Below are positions 43,046-52,717 of a stretch of 64,000 bases of DNA, in pieces. The stretch lies in contig CALVAO010000005.1 of assembly GCA_944325515.1 (NCBI GenBank), forward strand, positions 1-64,000. The letters are read 5' to 3'. Source of the DNA: Candidatus Gastranaerophilales bacterium (lineage in GTDB: Bacteria; Cyanobacteriota; Vampirovibrionia; Gastranaerophilales; Gastranaerophilaceae). The notes under the pieces are model-generated. The model made no database searches. It had not been told where the DNA came from and worked only from the letters and a program-made list of their open reading frames with translations. Positions within the stretch are counted from its first letter, which is position 1, and every line of letters starts with the position of its first letter. A program made the translations under genes and the position numbers.

Positions 43046-43957
43046 CTATCCATTTACGCCCTGGGCACCGGATACAATTTCTACAAGCTCTTGAGTAATT
43101 GCTGCTTGACGTGCTTTGTTATAATCGATAGTTAAAGTATTAATCATTTCTTCCGCATTATTTGATGCTGCAGACATTGCTGTCATTCTGGAAGCAAGTT
43201 CACTTGCATTTGCTTCTAATAAAGCTTGGAAAATAGAATTTGAAATATACATAGGAACAAGCTGCTGTAAAACACTATGCGGTGACGGCTCAAATTCCAT
43301 AACAGGATCTATTTCATGCGTTTCTGCTTTTTCTATTTTTACAGGAAGAATTTCCCAATCTTGAACACTGTATGACATCATATTATTAAAGCGTGTTGTT
43401 ATAATATCAATTCTATCAATAATTCCGTTTACGAAATCTTCTGCAATATCTTCTGCAATAATATTAGCACCTGTAGCAGTCGGGTCGTTAGCTACGCTTA
43501 TATAACCTTTCTTAAGTTCATAATCGCCAGCTTTATGTTTAAAAGCAGAAACTGCTTTCTGTCCTACAGGATAAATTACAGTCTTAATCCCTTTTTCTGA
43601 ATTTTCCTTAACCCGCTTTAATGCAGCTTTAACAACATTAGCGTTATAAGCACCTGCCAAACCTTTATTAGATGTGATAACCAGCAGTCCCTCGGATTTA
43701 ACTTCCCGTTCTTTTAAAAGTTCCGGATAATTGTCTAAACCTCTTTCGACTTTCAAGCCGGTCGCAGACTCATCTCCAACAGTTGCAAGCATTTTTCTAA
43801 ATAAAACCATAAGCTCTTCAGCAAACGGACGTGCTGCTTTTACTGTACTTTCAGCCTTTTTTACTTTTGCTGCTGCAACCATCTTCATTGCTTTTGTAAT
43901 CTTTTTTGTATTTTGAACACTTGAGATTCTGCTTTTTATATCTTTTGTATTTGGCAT
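43046..43957 (-). CDS. atpG: ATP synthase gamma subunit
   Basis: The 303-residue central-stalk subunit has N-terminal IKSRISSVQNTKKITKAMKMVAA and C-terminal MTAMSAASNNAEEMI, both diagnostic. It connects the F1 catalytic head to the c-ring. It is the last gene of the a-c-b'-b-delta-alpha-(orf)-gamma operon. Beta and epsilon are not here, as in cyanobacteria where they form a separate operon. Confidence 0.96.
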   Translation of the reverse strand: MPNTKDIKSRISSVQNTKKITKAMKMVAAAKVKKAESTVKAARPFAEELMVLFRKMLATVGDESATGLKVERGLDNYPELLKEREVKSEGLLVITSNKGLAGAYNANVVKAALKRVKENSEKGIKTVIYPVGQKAVSAFKHKAGDYELKKGYISVANDPTATGANIIAEDIAEDFVNGIIDRIDIITTRFNNMMSYSVQDWEILPVKIEKAETHEIDPVMEFEPSPHSVLQQLVPMYISNSIFQALLEANASELASRMTAMSAASNNAEEMINTLTIDYNKARQAAITQELVEIVSGAQGVNG

Positions 43958-43994
43958 TTTAATTTTCCTTTACCATACGCGGTATAACCAGTGT

Positions 43995-44348
43995 TTATTT
44001 AAATTTTAAATCCATACCCTTTTTAATAAGTATTATCGCAAGTAATACTAATAATACGGTTTCCAGAATCGGACAAGGAACCATGAAAAACCATAAAGAT
44101 TTTACAAGTACATAAATGAACAAGAAAGCTCCAATAAGTAAAAATGCAATTCTATTAAACATCCATGCACTTTCAGAATTATCTTTAAAATATGTTACGT
44201 ATTCAACATCAGCAATATGCTTGCATGCTGGAGAGTCTTTACATACATAAAAACCTCTGTATTTTTCTGCACATTCCAAGCATAAAGCCTTGCCGCAGGA
44301 TTTACATACTGCAAAAGCATCTCTGTCATGGTGATTGTAACATTTCAT
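43995..44348 (-). CDS. B-box-like zinc-binding membrane protein within the ATP synthase operon
   Basis: The 117-residue protein has an N-terminal zinc-finger-like block (MKCYNHHDRDAFAVCKSCGK followed by ALCLECAEKY and two further cysteines; seven Cys in all) and two membrane helices in the C-terminal half. It lies between atpA and atpG with gaps of 41 and 37 bp, on the same strand, so it is almost surely co-transcribed. Such B-box/zinc-ribbon plus two-helix proteins are widespread but uncharacterised. A role in ATP synthase assembly is suggested only by position. Confidence 0.8.
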   Translation of the reverse strand: MKCYNHHDRDAFAVCKSCGKALCLECAEKYRGFYVCKDSPACKHIADVEYVTYFKDNSESAWMFNRIAFLLIGAFLFIYVLVKSLWFFMVPCPILETVLLVLLAIILIKKGMDLKFK

Positions 44349-44389
44349 AGTTTATCTCCTTTTGCCGTTTAATTATCCGGTTTGATTTA

Positions 44390-45901
44390 TTATAAAGTCT
44401 TTCCGTAAGCTTCAAGCTGGCTTCTTAAAGCATTCATATCTTCATCAGACAATTTAGCTCCTTCATTCAAAGCCTTGCTTAAATCCGGCATATTAGCTTC
44501 AAAGTATTCAAACCAGCCTGTCTTATAATCTGCAATCTTCTTATTATCGATTTCATCTAAGTAACCTTCGTTTACTGCAAACAGAATTGTTACCTGCTGT
44601 GCAACAGTAAGCGGTTTATATTGAGGCTGTTTCAAAACTTCCATCAACTTTTGACCTCTTAGAAGCTGCTTCTTAGTAGCAGGGTCTAAGTCTGACGCAA
44701 ATTGAGCAAATGCTTCCAATTCTCTGTATTGTGCCAAATCAAGACGAAGCTTACCGGCAACTTGCTTAATACCCTTTGTCTGAGCCGCACCGCCTACACG
44801 TGAAACCGAAATACCCGCATTAATCGCCGGTCTTACACCAGAGTTAAACAGTGCTGATTCCAAGAATATCTGACCGTCCGTAATTGAGATTACGTTTGTC
44901 GGAATATATGCTGAAACGTCACCTGCTTGAGTTTCAATAATAGGAAGTGCTGTAATACTTCCGCCGCCAAGTTCGTCATTAAGCTTAACAGCTCTTTCAA
45001 GAAGTCTTGAGTGAAGATAGAATACATCACCCGGATATGCTTCACGTCCCGGCGGTCTTTTAAGAAGCAAACTCATTGCACGATAAGCTTGAGCATGCTT
45101 GGTCAAATCATCATATACTATAAGAACATGTTTTCCCTGTTCCATAAATTCTTCTGCAATCGCAACACCTGCAAACGGTGCGATATATTGCAAAGGCGCA
45201 GGCTCGTTTGCATTAGCTGCTACAATAATTGAGTAATCCATTGCACCGTGTTTTTCTAATGTCTTAGCTAACTGTGCTACAGTTGAAGCCTTTTGACCGA
45301 TAGCAACATAAATACAGATTACATCTCCGCCCTTCTGGTTCAAGATAGTATCGATTGCAATAGCAGTCTTACCTGTTTGTCTGTCGCCGATAATCAATTC
45401 TCTCTGCCCTCTTCCTATTGGAGTTAAAGCGTCGATAGCTGTCAAACCTGTTTGAAGAGGCTGGTGAACAGAGCGTCTTGCAACAATACCCGGAGCTACT
45501 CTTTCAATCGGTCTTGTTTTATCGGTAATAATTTCGCCTTTACCATCAATCGGACGTCCTGTCGGATTTACAATTCTTCCGATTAAAGCATCACCTACTG
45601 GAACAGAAGCGATACGACCGGTTGTTTTTACTGTCATACCTTCTTTAATGTGGGTATATTCACCTAAGATTACAACACCTACGTTATCCTCTTCAAGGTT
45701 CAGAGTAATACCTAATGTACCTTTTCCATCCTCAAATTCTACAAGCTCGTTTGACATAACATTTCTAAGCCCGTAAATTCTAGCAATACCGTCACCTACT
45801 TCAAGAACGCTTCCGATATTTGAAACTTCCGCTCTTGCTTCGTAATTTCGGATATTCTCTTTTAATATTGAACTAATTTCATCCGGATTAATTACTGCCA
45901 T
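44390..45901 (-). CDS. atpA: ATP synthase alpha subunit
   Basis: The 503-residue protein has P-loop [13 protein letters not shown] near 169. Its segments [20 protein letters not shown] and [16 protein letters not shown] are the typical alpha signatures. It is the non-catalytic nucleotide-binding subunit of the F1 hexamer. It is 9 bp after atpH. The catalytic partner, beta, is not encoded in this window. Confidence 0.98.
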   Translation of the reverse strand: MAVINPDEISSILKENIRNYEARAEVSNIGSVLEVGDGIARIYGLRNVMSNELVEFEDGKGTLGITLNLEEDNVGVVILGEYTHIKEGMTVKTTGRIASVPVGDALIGRIVNPTGRPIDGKGEIITDKTRPIERVAPGIVARRSVHQPLQTGLTAIDALTPIGRGQRELIIGDRQTGKTAIAIDTILNQKGGDVICIYVAIGQKASTVAQLAKTLEKHGAMDYSIIVAANANEPAPLQYIAPFAGVAIAEEFMEQGKHVLIVYDDLTKHAQAYRAMSLLLKRPPGREAYPGDVFYLHSRLLERAVKLNDELGGGSITALPIIETQAGDVSAYIPTNVISITDGQIFLESALFNSGVRPAINAGISVSRVGGAAQTKGIKQVAGKLRLDLAQYRELEAFAQFASDLDPATKKQLLRGQKLMEVLKQPQYKPLTVAQQVTILFAVNEGYLDEIDNKKIADYKTGWFEYFEANMPDLSKALNEGAKLSDEDMNALRSQLEAYGKTL

Positions 45902-45910
45902 TTTCCACCT

Positions 45911-46471
45911 CTATTTTATAATGTTTTTACTTAAATTCTCTAATCTGTGTCTGATACTGTTATCAACAATCGTTTCATTTATATTTAACACCAGACCACC
46001 TATTATATCACTATCTACACCCCAATTTACAATTACATCTTTTTGGAGTTTATCTGCAATTCTGTTTCTTATATCGTTTTTGCGCTCATCGTTTAGTTCA
46101 ATTGCCGATGTTACATCTACTCTAACGATATTTTTCATTTCTTCCAGCTCTTTCCGGAATTCTTGAGCTATTTCTCCGATAATATTTAATCTCTTTTTTA
46201 AATTTAGAGAGAATAAAAAGTTATAAACAACCGGCATAACTCTATTCTGGAAGAGTTTGCATATTACAATCTGCTTTTCTTCGACAGAGACAGAAGGGTT
46301 ATTAACTAAATCTGATAATTCTTTAGACCCTTCAATAGTTTGTGCAATATCATTAAGATTGCTTAAGATTTCTTCTTTTGAAATGCCGCCGTCTTCTTGA
46401 GCTAAATCCATAAGAGCCTTAGCCCATCTTCTTGCAACAAGTTCGGAATTATGATTTGAAGCAACTGCCAT
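45911..46471 (-). CDS. atpH: ATP synthase delta subunit
   Basis: The 186-residue peripheral-stalk protein has the OSCP/delta pattern: ARRWAKALMDLAQEDGGISK at the start and the C-terminal VNWGVDSDIIGGLVLNINE block. It ties the b/b' stator to the top of F1. It follows atpF by 15 bp, in standard order. Confidence 0.93.
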   Translation of the reverse strand: MAVASNHNSELVARRWAKALMDLAQEDGGISKEEILSNLNDIAQTIEGSKELSDLVNNPSVSVEEKQIVICKLFQNRVMPVVYNFLFSLNLKKRLNIIGEIAQEFRKELEEMKNIVRVDVTSAIELNDERKNDIRNRIADKLQKDVIVNWGVDSDIIGGLVLNINETIVDNSIRHRLENLSKNIIK

Positions 46472-46486
46472 TATTATTTAATCCCC

Positions 46487-46996
46487 TTATCCCTCTATAC
46501 CGTTAATAGCCTCAATACTTTCATCAATTAATTTCTGATGCAAACCATCGTTATCTCTTAGCTCGTTTATAATATGATTTCTTGCAACATCAATCGAAGC
46601 CTGTGATGCTCGTCTTAAAATATCATTCTTTAAAAGTGCCGATTTGTTTTCAACAACTTTTCTTGCGTTGTCTCTGATACCTTCTGCCATGTTGCCGGCA
46701 TCTTGAAGTATCTTTTCACCAACTAATTTAGCATTATCTTCTGACTTCTTAATCAGACCTTCAATCTCTTCACCGAGATGAGAAACAGTTTCTTCAATCT
46801 GTTTTAAATGGTCTTCAGAGTCTGCCTTCTTAGTTTTAGAATCTTCGATATGGTCAATAACGCTCTGTTTTGCCTTTTCAAGCATATCGCCAAGTTTTGC
46901 CATTTTCCAGATAAGAATAAATACAGAAAGAAATATTATAAAGTTGAACAAATTTGTTCTGCCTATATATTCCCATATTAATCTTATGCTTTCCAT
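46487..46996 (-). CDS. atpF: ATP synthase b subunit
   Basis: The 169-residue protein has one N-terminal membrane helix (LFNFIIFLSVFILIWKMAKL) and a long charged coiled coil. It forms a heterodimeric stator with the b' protein encoded upstream. Two diverged b-type genes are characteristic of cyanobacteria and some other phototroph lineages. Confidence 0.9.
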   Translation of the reverse strand: MESIRLIWEYIGRTNLFNFIIFLSVFILIWKMAKLGDMLEKAKQSVIDHIEDSKTKKADSEDHLKQIEETVSHLGEEIEGLIKKSEDNAKLVGEKILQDAGNMAEGIRDNARKVVENKSALLKNDILRRASQASIDVARNHIINELRDNDGLHQKLIDESIEAINGIEG

Positions 46997-47018
46997 AATT
47001 TACCTCTTACCCTGTTGC

Positions 47019-47489
47019 TTATTGATAAAGTATTCTGTTTACTTCATCATTATCAAAACCTTGAACTTCGCTTCTGTAGCCTAAAACTTTTTCGACAATA
47101 TCGTTAGCTAAATCGGTCATTCTGCCTTTTAAGCCTTCTTTTGTATCGTTTGAAATATTATTAAGCTTCTGATATTCTTCTTCAAGTTCTGCATTAGTCT
47201 TATCCTGTGCCTGTTTCAGAATATCAGCTTTTTGAGCCTTAAAACCGTTTACGGAATCATTGTATTTTGAACGAGCCTCATTCTTAGCACCAACAAGCTT
47301 TTCTTCTCTTTGATGCTCCAAGCCGTCTGCTTTTTTATAATTCTCATCAGCACTATTGAAATTCTCATCAATAAACTTTTGTCTTTCTTTTACAATTTTC
47401 TCCATAGGAGAATAGAGTATTTTATTCATCAAGAAAACAAATACCAGAAAAGATATTATTGATGCTAAAAATGTTGCATTAAATTCCAT
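47019..47489 (-). CDS. atpF': ATP synthase b' subunit
   Basis: The 156-residue protein has an N-terminal membrane helix (FLASIISFLVFVFLMNKILY) followed by SPMEKIVKERQKFIDENF and a long coiled coil. The pattern and position between atpE and atpF mark it as b' (atpG in cyanobacterial naming). It pairs with b to make the peripheral stalk. Confidence 0.9.
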   Translation of the reverse strand: MEFNATFLASIISFLVFVFLMNKILYSPMEKIVKERQKFIDENFNSADENYKKADGLEHQREEKLVGAKNEARSKYNDSVNGFKAQKADILKQAQDKTNAELEEEYQKLNNISNDTKEGLKGRMTDLANDIVEKVLGYRSEVQGFDNDEVNRILYQ

Positions 47490-47504
47490 AATTTATACTT
47501 CTTC

Positions 47505-47747
47505 TTACCAAATACCTACAAGTTTCAAAGCAATAACCAACGCATAAATTGCACAAGCTTCTGATAAAGCTGCACCAACCATGAAGAATACAAGAGCTTT
47601 ACCGAAGATTTCAGGCTGTCTTGCAATTGATTCCAAGAAACCTTTAGTAGCGATACCGATACCAACACCGGCACCGATTGCACCAAAACCCATTGCAACA
47701 CCTGCGCCTAATTGCGCTAAGTCTGAAATTGTTTTAACTTCTTCCAT
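47505..47747 (-). CDS. atpE: ATP synthase c subunit (H+-type ring)
   Basis: The 80-residue hairpin of two membrane helices is joined by the polar loop ARQPE. The ion-binding carboxylate is Glu63 in ALSEACAIY. The residues that make sodium-type rings (Gln in helix 1, Ser/Thr after the Glu) are Ile30 and Ala64 here, so proton coupling is predicted. It is preceded by a ribosome site and follows atpB by 39 bp. Confidence 0.95.
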   Translation of the reverse strand: MEEVKTISDLAQLGAGVAMGFGAIGAGVGIGIATKGFLESIARQPEIFGKALVFFMVGAALSEACAIYALVIALKLVGIW

Positions 47748-47786
47748 TTTTTAATCTCCTTCTCAATTAATATTAAAACTTATTGA

Positions 47787-48485
47787 TTAATGTTCGCCTT
47801 CTTCTATTGCAGATGAAATATAAACCGTTGTAAGAAGCGCAAAAACGAGTGCCTGTACACACGCAACCAGAACTTCAAAGAACATCACAGGAAGCGGAAG
47901 CACATATGCGCAAATCCCTAACAGAGCGGTCATTAAGCATTCACCTGCCAGTATATTACCGAATAAACGTAAAGCCAGCGTGAGCGGTCTTGTTATCATA
48001 TCCATAATTTCCAGTATCGCCATAAAGAATGACATCGGGCTGAAATCGTGCAGGAAGAACTTGAATTTCTTTTTCATAAACCCTGCGCCGACATAATAAA
48101 CAAGAACAATAATCGCTAAAGCGGCAGTTAAGTTTATATCGTTTGTCGGAGAAGCCATTTCTCCTGTTTTTAATTCAATCATTCTGAGAGGTAACTGTCC
48201 CATCAAGTTTGCAGTAATAATAAATAAAAATAATGACGCAATAAGAGGAACATGCTTTCTGCCCTCTTTTGGCATCAAACTGTCCACAAGCCCCCAGAAC
48301 GCACTCAGTATCCCTTCAAATGCAAGCTGCAGCTTTGTCGGGAAAATAGTAAGCTTTCTGGTTGCAATAAAAGATACAATGAGCAAAAACGCCATAGCCG
48401 CCCACATAGTAATAAGTGTATCCATATTAAAAGCCATTGTATGTCCGGCTATTACTTTATTTACAATCCAATGTCCTTCACTCAT
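47787..48485 (-). CDS. atpB: ATP synthase a subunit
   Basis: The 232-residue membrane protein has five or six helices and the essential Arg in LTLALRLFGNILAGE. QALVFALLTTVYISSAIEE closes the protein. It forms the ion half-channels against the c-ring. It is the first gene of the operon; no atpI is seen upstream. AGAGAGG precedes the ATG, with a promoter at about 48513-48541. Confidence 0.96.
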   Translation of the reverse strand: MSEGHWIVNKVIAGHTMAFNMDTLITMWAAMAFLLIVSFIATRKLTIFPTKLQLAFEGILSAFWGLVDSLMPKEGRKHVPLIASLFLFIITANLMGQLPLRMIELKTGEMASPTNDINLTAALAIIVLVYYVGAGFMKKKFKFFLHDFSPMSFFMAILEIMDMITRPLTLALRLFGNILAGECLMTALLGICAYVLPLPVMFFEVLVACVQALVFALLTTVYISSAIEEGEH

Positions 48486-48512
48486 TGAATAACCTCTCTC
48501 TTTTCCAAGTCG

Positions 48513-48541
48513 ATACTAGCACAAAAATTTGAGATGTGCAA
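48513..48541 (-). promoter_or_regulatory. Candidate promoter of the ATP synthase operon
   Basis: Read leftward: TTGCAC (48536-48541), 17-bp spacer, TAGTAT (48513-48518). The -35 is weak. The leader is about 20 nt with AGAGAGG. Confidence 0.4.
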
Positions 48542-48683
48542 GTAGGAGGGGAAAAATAAATTACAAAATAGCATATTTTATCAGTTTTTACATTTCAACC
48601 AATTTATGCTAATCTTTAAGATATGATGTGTGTTTATTCGTAAATATTTATAAAAAAGATGGGATAACCATAAGGAGAAATTT

Positions 48684-48986
48684 ATGCAAATAAGTTCTGT
48701 ACAAACTTTTAATAATACCTATTTTAAAAGTAATGATATAAAACAAAGAAGGTACTTAGAAAAAAGGGGGTATATTGATAAAAAAGTAGAAACTTTAGAG
48801 GATTTGTCTACAGCAGCCTTCTTTGGAGCGCTGCTTACCGGTGCAATGAATGTTGATTTATCAAAGAAATTAAAAACCATGGAAAAAGTAAGCATAGGAC
48901 TTATGACATTGGCTTGTATACTCATTGGAACCAAATGGATCAAACAATACCAACTTTCTAAGGAATATGATAAAGAGAATGCATAG
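48684..48986 (+). CDS. Small membrane protein of unknown function
   Basis: The 100-residue protein has a polar N-terminus (MQISSVQTFNNTYFKSNDIK) and two hydrophobic segments (TAAFFGALLTGAMNV and VSIGLMTLACILIGTKWI). AAGGAG lies upstream of the ATG. It is divergent from the ATP synthase operon and convergent with the Ycf46 module. The size and two-helix plan resemble the protein at 42620. Function unknown. Confidence 0.7.
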   Translation: MQISSVQTFNNTYFKSNDIKQRRYLEKRGYIDKKVETLEDLSTAAFFGALLTGAMNVDLSKKLKTMEKVSIGLMTLACILIGTKWIKQYQLSKEYDKENA

Positions 48987-49006
48987 TGATTCAAAACATT
49001 TCTAAC

Positions 49007-49219
49007 TTAATCTAATCTTATTTCCGCGTTATCAGTAGTTACAATTTCATTTTCAGTTTCGTAATATTCCTGCGAAAGCTGTGTATCGGTTATTTTTACA
49101 TCAACAAGCTTTTTCAAGATTTCTATATAATCCAGACACTTCTTACCTTTTACTCCCTGTGTTTCCATTTGAATTTCGCCATTTGGAAGCAATCTTATTT
49201 TTAATTTTTTACCACTCAT
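49007..49219 (-). CDS. DUF2997-like small protein of the Ycf46 module
   Basis: The 70-residue protein has the DUF2997-type start KLKIRLLPNGEIQMETQGVK, followed by GKKCLDYIEILKKL. In cyanobacteria small DUF2997 proteins are encoded with Ycf46 and Ycf35/DUF1257. The same order here, 9 bp from the DUF1257-like gene, supports the assignment. Likely cytosolic. Biochemical role unknown. Confidence 0.75.
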   Translation of the reverse strand: MSGKKLKIRLLPNGEIQMETQGVKGKKCLDYIEILKKLVDVKITDTQLSQEYYETENEIVTTDNAEIRLD

Positions 49220-49228
49220 AACAAACCC

Positions 49229-49768
49229 TCAATCTATGTTTACCGTAAGAACAATAGTATTATCATCCGTAACTTCTTCGTTTTCTATTTGCATATTATT
49301 TTCTTTGAGTTTATCAATAATATTTAAATATGCTTCTTCTTGAACATTTAGTGCATATTCCGAATTTAAATCATTCAATTTTTCTTCTGCATTATCTGTT
49401 TCAAGACATGAGATTTTAAGAAAATACGGTTTATCTGCTTCTAATTTTTCAAATGTAAGAGTGTAATTATCAACCGCACCGCAGATTTTACCGAACTCAT
49501 CTTCTGAAATACTTCTTACACCGTGTTCTTCCAGAGTTTTTATTAAAATATCTTTATCCATAAAAGCTGTTTCAAAGCTTTTTTCTATAAAATGCCTATC
49601 TGTAATAACAGTAACGTCCTCACAAGGCGCCTGAATGTTGTTTAAGCTCTTCAAATCAATATCCGTATCAAGTCCGCCGACTTCATCTCTGGATTGTATA
49701 GCTCCTACTACAACAGAACCTATAACCCAGGCGAGTGCATAAGGTAGTGCAAATACCGTACATGACAT
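49229..49768 (-). CDS. Ycf35/DUF1257-like protein
   Basis: The 179-residue protein has a hydrophobic N-terminal stretch (FALPYALAWVIGSVVVGAI) that is atypical for DUF1257. A soluble domain with the pattern FMDKDILIKTLEEHGVRSIS and a C-terminal IVLTVNID strand follows. In cyanobacteria DUF1257 (Ycf35) proteins co-occur with Ycf46 and DUF2997, matching this locus. It lies 20 bp after the Ycf46-like gene. The N-terminal segment may anchor the complex to the membrane. Confidence 0.65.
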   Translation of the reverse strand: MSCTVFALPYALAWVIGSVVVGAIQSRDEVGGLDTDIDLKSLNNIQAPCEDVTVITDRHFIEKSFETAFMDKDILIKTLEEHGVRSISEDEFGKICGAVDNYTLTFEKLEADKPYFLKISCLETDNAEEKLNDLNSEYALNVQEEAYLNIIDKLKENNMQIENEEVTDDNTIVLTVNID

Positions 49769-49788
49769 ATAAAAATCTCCTATCTATA

Positions 49789-51399
49789 TTAAAAATCTAA
49801 AGTTCTACCGCCTCTTGAAGCTGTAATGTTTTCTTCACTAACATCTTTTGTATATTGTTTCAAATTAGATGTTTTTGTTGCAGACACAGCTCTTACATTA
49901 GCCCATGCTCTCAAAGAAAGAATTTGTTCGCGCTGTGTTGTGGAAAGCGGCACAGTTGTTGCTATATTTTTTGCTAAATCTTCAAATTTTAACGGACGGT
50001 TCTCAAAAAACGCATCATATAAAGCAGAAATAACAACCTGCTCTATTTCAGAACCGATAAAGCCTTCTGTCATTTTAGCAAGTTCAGTACATATATTTTT
50101 TACGCCGGTAATTTCGCTTGCTACTTCTTTATTTTTAAGACGCTTTTCCAGATGAAGTTTGAAAATTTCCTTTCTTTCAGCAAGAGTCGGCAAATCAACA
50201 AAGAATATTTCATCAAAACGTCCTTTTCTTAACAGTTCCGGCGGCAAGGTACTAATATTATTAGCAGTTGCAATAACAAAAACCGGTGCTTCTTTTTCCT
50301 GCATCCAGGTCAAAAACTGCCCGAATATTCTTGAAGAAACTCCGCTGTCACCGTTAGAGCCAAGACCGCTTAAGCCTTTTTCTATTTCATCTATCCAGAG
50401 AATAGACGGAGCAACTGCCTCTGCTGTTTGTAATGCTTTACGCATGTTTTCTTCAGAACTTCCGACAAGACCGGAAAAAACTTTTCCAAAATCCAATTTC
50501 AAGAGCGGAAGCTGCCATATTGTACTCATAGCCTTTGCCGTTAAACTTTTTCCGCAGCCCGGAACTCCTGTTACAAGAACTCCCTTAGGAGCTGGCAGAC
50601 AGTATTTTTTTGCCTGCTCTGACCATGAATTATTACGTTTCAAGAGCCAGTTTTTCAGATTATCAAGCCCGCCTATATCTTTTATTGAATATTCTGAATT
50701 TATAAATTCCAAAATTCCCGTCTTTTTGATTACTTGAACTTTTTCCTGCAAAATTACCGGTAAATCTTTTATATCAATTGTTCCGTCATTTACCATCGCT
50801 AAAGCAAATGCACTTTCTGCTTCCTGCAGAGTAAGACCCAATGCAGCTTTGCAGAGTTTATCTTTTTCATCTTCTGTCATATTAGTCTGAACAGACTTAT
50901 TCTGATTCAGCATACTGTCAAATTTTGCACGAATTTCTTTCAAAGTCGGAAGCGGAAAATCAAAAATTGTAATCTCTTTTTGCAGCGCTTCCGGAATAAT
51001 AAGCTCCGGAGCTACAAAAAAGACAGTTTTCCTTACAGCTCCAAGTTTTAAATCCGGTATAATATCTCGAATTTTTCTGATTGCTTCATTATTGGGAGTC
51101 CTATTTTTTTGACCGAAATTTACATGAAAATCATATATTATAAAAACTGAATCTTTGTCGTAACGTCTTATATACTCAAGCATTTTATTCGGACAGGACG
51201 TATCCGCAACCGACTTTTTCTGCGTGTCATTATAAAGCCCGTTTGTTTGAGTCCAGGTAAAAACTTCACGCTCAAATTTAACCTGTTTAACATCCGTTAC
51301 TACAGATTTAATGTATTTAGTAACTCTGTCTTCTTCAAAAGTTGTTATATAAATAAGCGGAAACCTTGCTCTTATAAGATTAGATAATTTGTAAACCAT
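49789..51399 (-). CDS. Ycf46-like AAA+ ATPase
   Basis: The 536-residue protein has a Ycf46-type N-terminal domain (IRARFPLIYITTFEEDRV at 9-26) and a C-terminal AAA+ module. Walker A is GVPGCGKS (278-285), Walker B is ILWIDEIEKGL near 334-344; the sensor region reads IATANNISTLPPELLRKGRF with arginine fingers. Ycf46 occurs in cyanobacteria and algal plastids and has been linked to inorganic-carbon-related regulation of photosynthesis. Its presence in a genome window without photosynthesis genes implies an older, general role. Confidence 0.85.
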   Translation of the reverse strand: MVYKLSNLIRARFPLIYITTFEEDRVTKYIKSVVTDVKQVKFEREVFTWTQTNGLYNDTQKKSVADTSCPNKMLEYIRRYDKDSVFIIYDFHVNFGQKNRTPNNEAIRKIRDIIPDLKLGAVRKTVFFVAPELIIPEALQKEITIFDFPLPTLKEIRAKFDSMLNQNKSVQTNMTEDEKDKLCKAALGLTLQEAESAFALAMVNDGTIDIKDLPVILQEKVQVIKKTGILEFINSEYSIKDIGGLDNLKNWLLKRNNSWSEQAKKYCLPAPKGVLVTGVPGCGKSLTAKAMSTIWQLPLLKLDFGKVFSGLVGSSEENMRKALQTAEAVAPSILWIDEIEKGLSGLGSNGDSGVSSRIFGQFLTWMQEKEAPVFVIATANNISTLPPELLRKGRFDEIFFVDLPTLAERKEIFKLHLEKRLKNKEVASEITGVKNICTELAKMTEGFIGSEIEQVVISALYDAFFENRPLKFEDLAKNIATTVPLSTTQREQILSLRAWANVRAVSATKTSNLKQYTKDVSEENITASRGGRTLDF

Positions 51400-51431
51400 A
51401 TAAAACCCTCATTCTTTTAGTCATTTTACCA

Positions 51432-52022
51432 TTATATAATCTTTTCCAAATCAATCTTTTGCAGTATCTCTCGGAAATTCCCCATACCATTCATAAAAAC
51501 AACACCGTTTTTAGAGATATTAACCTCCACTTTGTTTTTATACTTTGTAAAAATTTCCTCATTATATCTATCAGTAAGAAAATGATACCGCTGGTTTGAA
51601 GAACCGCACCACGGGCGTGAATAATCTATTTTATCGATTTCAAACGGACCGTCAATTAAAAGATCGGTATTTTCTAAAAGCAGCCTGTTTTTCTCTTCCA
51701 TCCTTAAATCCTCTAAATACCCGCCCGTAAAACATAAAACGCTTAAATCACTTTTCTTAATCTCTCTTGCAATAAGTCCGCATGCTTCAGCCTGCTCAAA
51801 AGGTTCGCCGCCTAAAAAAGTAATGCCTTCAATATCTTTTTGTTTAAAAATATCTGAAATTATATCTTGAACTTCTATAAGAACTCCTGCTTCATGTGAC
51901 CACGTATGAACCGCCTGACAGCCTCTGCAATGTCTTGAACAGCCTTGAGTCCATATACAATAGCGCCTCCCCGGACCTTCAACTTTTGTGTTTTTAATTA
52001 TATTAAAAATCCGGAGTCTCAC
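51432..52022 (-). CDS. NrdG-like radical SAM activating enzyme
   Basis: The 196-residue protein has the radical SAM cluster motif CSRHCRGC (C-x3-C-x2-C) near residue 30, then FLGGEPFEQ. These are typical of the short NrdG/4Fe-4S single-cluster family that activates glycyl-radical enzymes. Initiation is GTG at 52022, overlapping the upstream stop (four bases) with GAGAGG nearby. No glycyl-radical partner such as NrdD is in the window. Co-location with the Ycf46 module suggests an alternative substrate. Confidence 0.75.
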   Translation of the reverse strand: MRLRIFNIIKNTKVEGPGRRYCIWTQGCSRHCRGCQAVHTWSHEAGVLIEVQDIISDIFKQKDIEGITFLGGEPFEQAEACGLIAREIKKSDLSVLCFTGGYLEDLRMEEKNRLLLENTDLLIDGPFEIDKIDYSRPWCGSSNQRYHFLTDRYNEEIFTKYKNKVEVNISKNGVVFMNGMGNFREILQKIDLEKII

Positions 52023-52717
52023 AAATCAACCTCTCTATCTTCGTGCTTTATTTCCGTCATTGTTGTATTTACACCAGAAGAATTGTTTTTTTCTTCCAAT
52101 GATGAGTTATTAATATCTGATTTTTTCTTTTCCGCCTTATTAATAGATGGAGAAGCTGAAATAAGAGAATCATTAACATATATAGAATAATATCTTTTAT
52201 CTAATGACGACAGATTTGTATTCATATATTCATTCATATATTCATTTATATATTCTAATATGGATTTTGCATCTGTAGTCTTATTCAACTTGTTGTTGCG
52301 AATTAATATTTGGAATATCTTGAATACATCAACTTTAAAAAAAGGTGTGAAAACACGTATTAAATAATTAAATATTGGATATTTTGCTTCTATTTCAAAT
52401 AACAATTTGCCGTTTTGATAACAAGTCAGCTTCTTCAACCATACTAATTTAATGCTGCAATTTTTATTTTTAAAACATAAACACCAATTTTCTATTATTA
52501 AATTTTTTTCCAAAAATAACTTAAATAATGAAACACAAAAAGTCATATCGATTAGCATAACAAAACATAAAACGATTAATGAACCGCCTAACACAAATAC
52601 AAATATACCAATTATTGGAACAGTTAAAAGTAGTTCACTGGAAAACAAAAAATGTATTAAAAAAGCTCCTGTTATACCAAATATTAAGGCACACACTAAT
52701 TCTAATAGATATGTCAT
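52019..52717 (-). CDS. Membrane protein of unknown function
   Basis: The 232-residue protein has three N-terminal hydrophobic segments (to about residue 70), then a soluble region with an INEYMNEYMNT direct repeat, and a Ser/Asn/Lys-rich tail. It overlaps genes on both sides by four bases, so it belongs to the operon of the HhH protein and the radical SAM protein. No family recognised. Confidence 0.65.
   Translation of the reverse strand: MTYLLELVCALIFGITGAFLIHFLFSSELLLTVPIIGIFVFVLGGSLIVLCFVMLIDMTFCVSLFKLFLEKNLIIENWCLCFKNKNCSIKLVWLKKLTCYQNGKLLFEIEAKYPIFNYLIRVFTPFFKVDVFKIFQILIRNNKLNKTTDAKSILEYINEYMNEYMNTNLSSLDKRYYSIYVNDSLISASPSINKAEKKKSDINNSSLEEKNNSSGVNTTMTEIKHEDREVDL

Noticed and set aside
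47505-47747. Sodium-type c-ring
   Set aside because: The helix-1 Gln and the Ser/Thr after the carboxylate needed for sodium binding are replaced by Ile and Ala.
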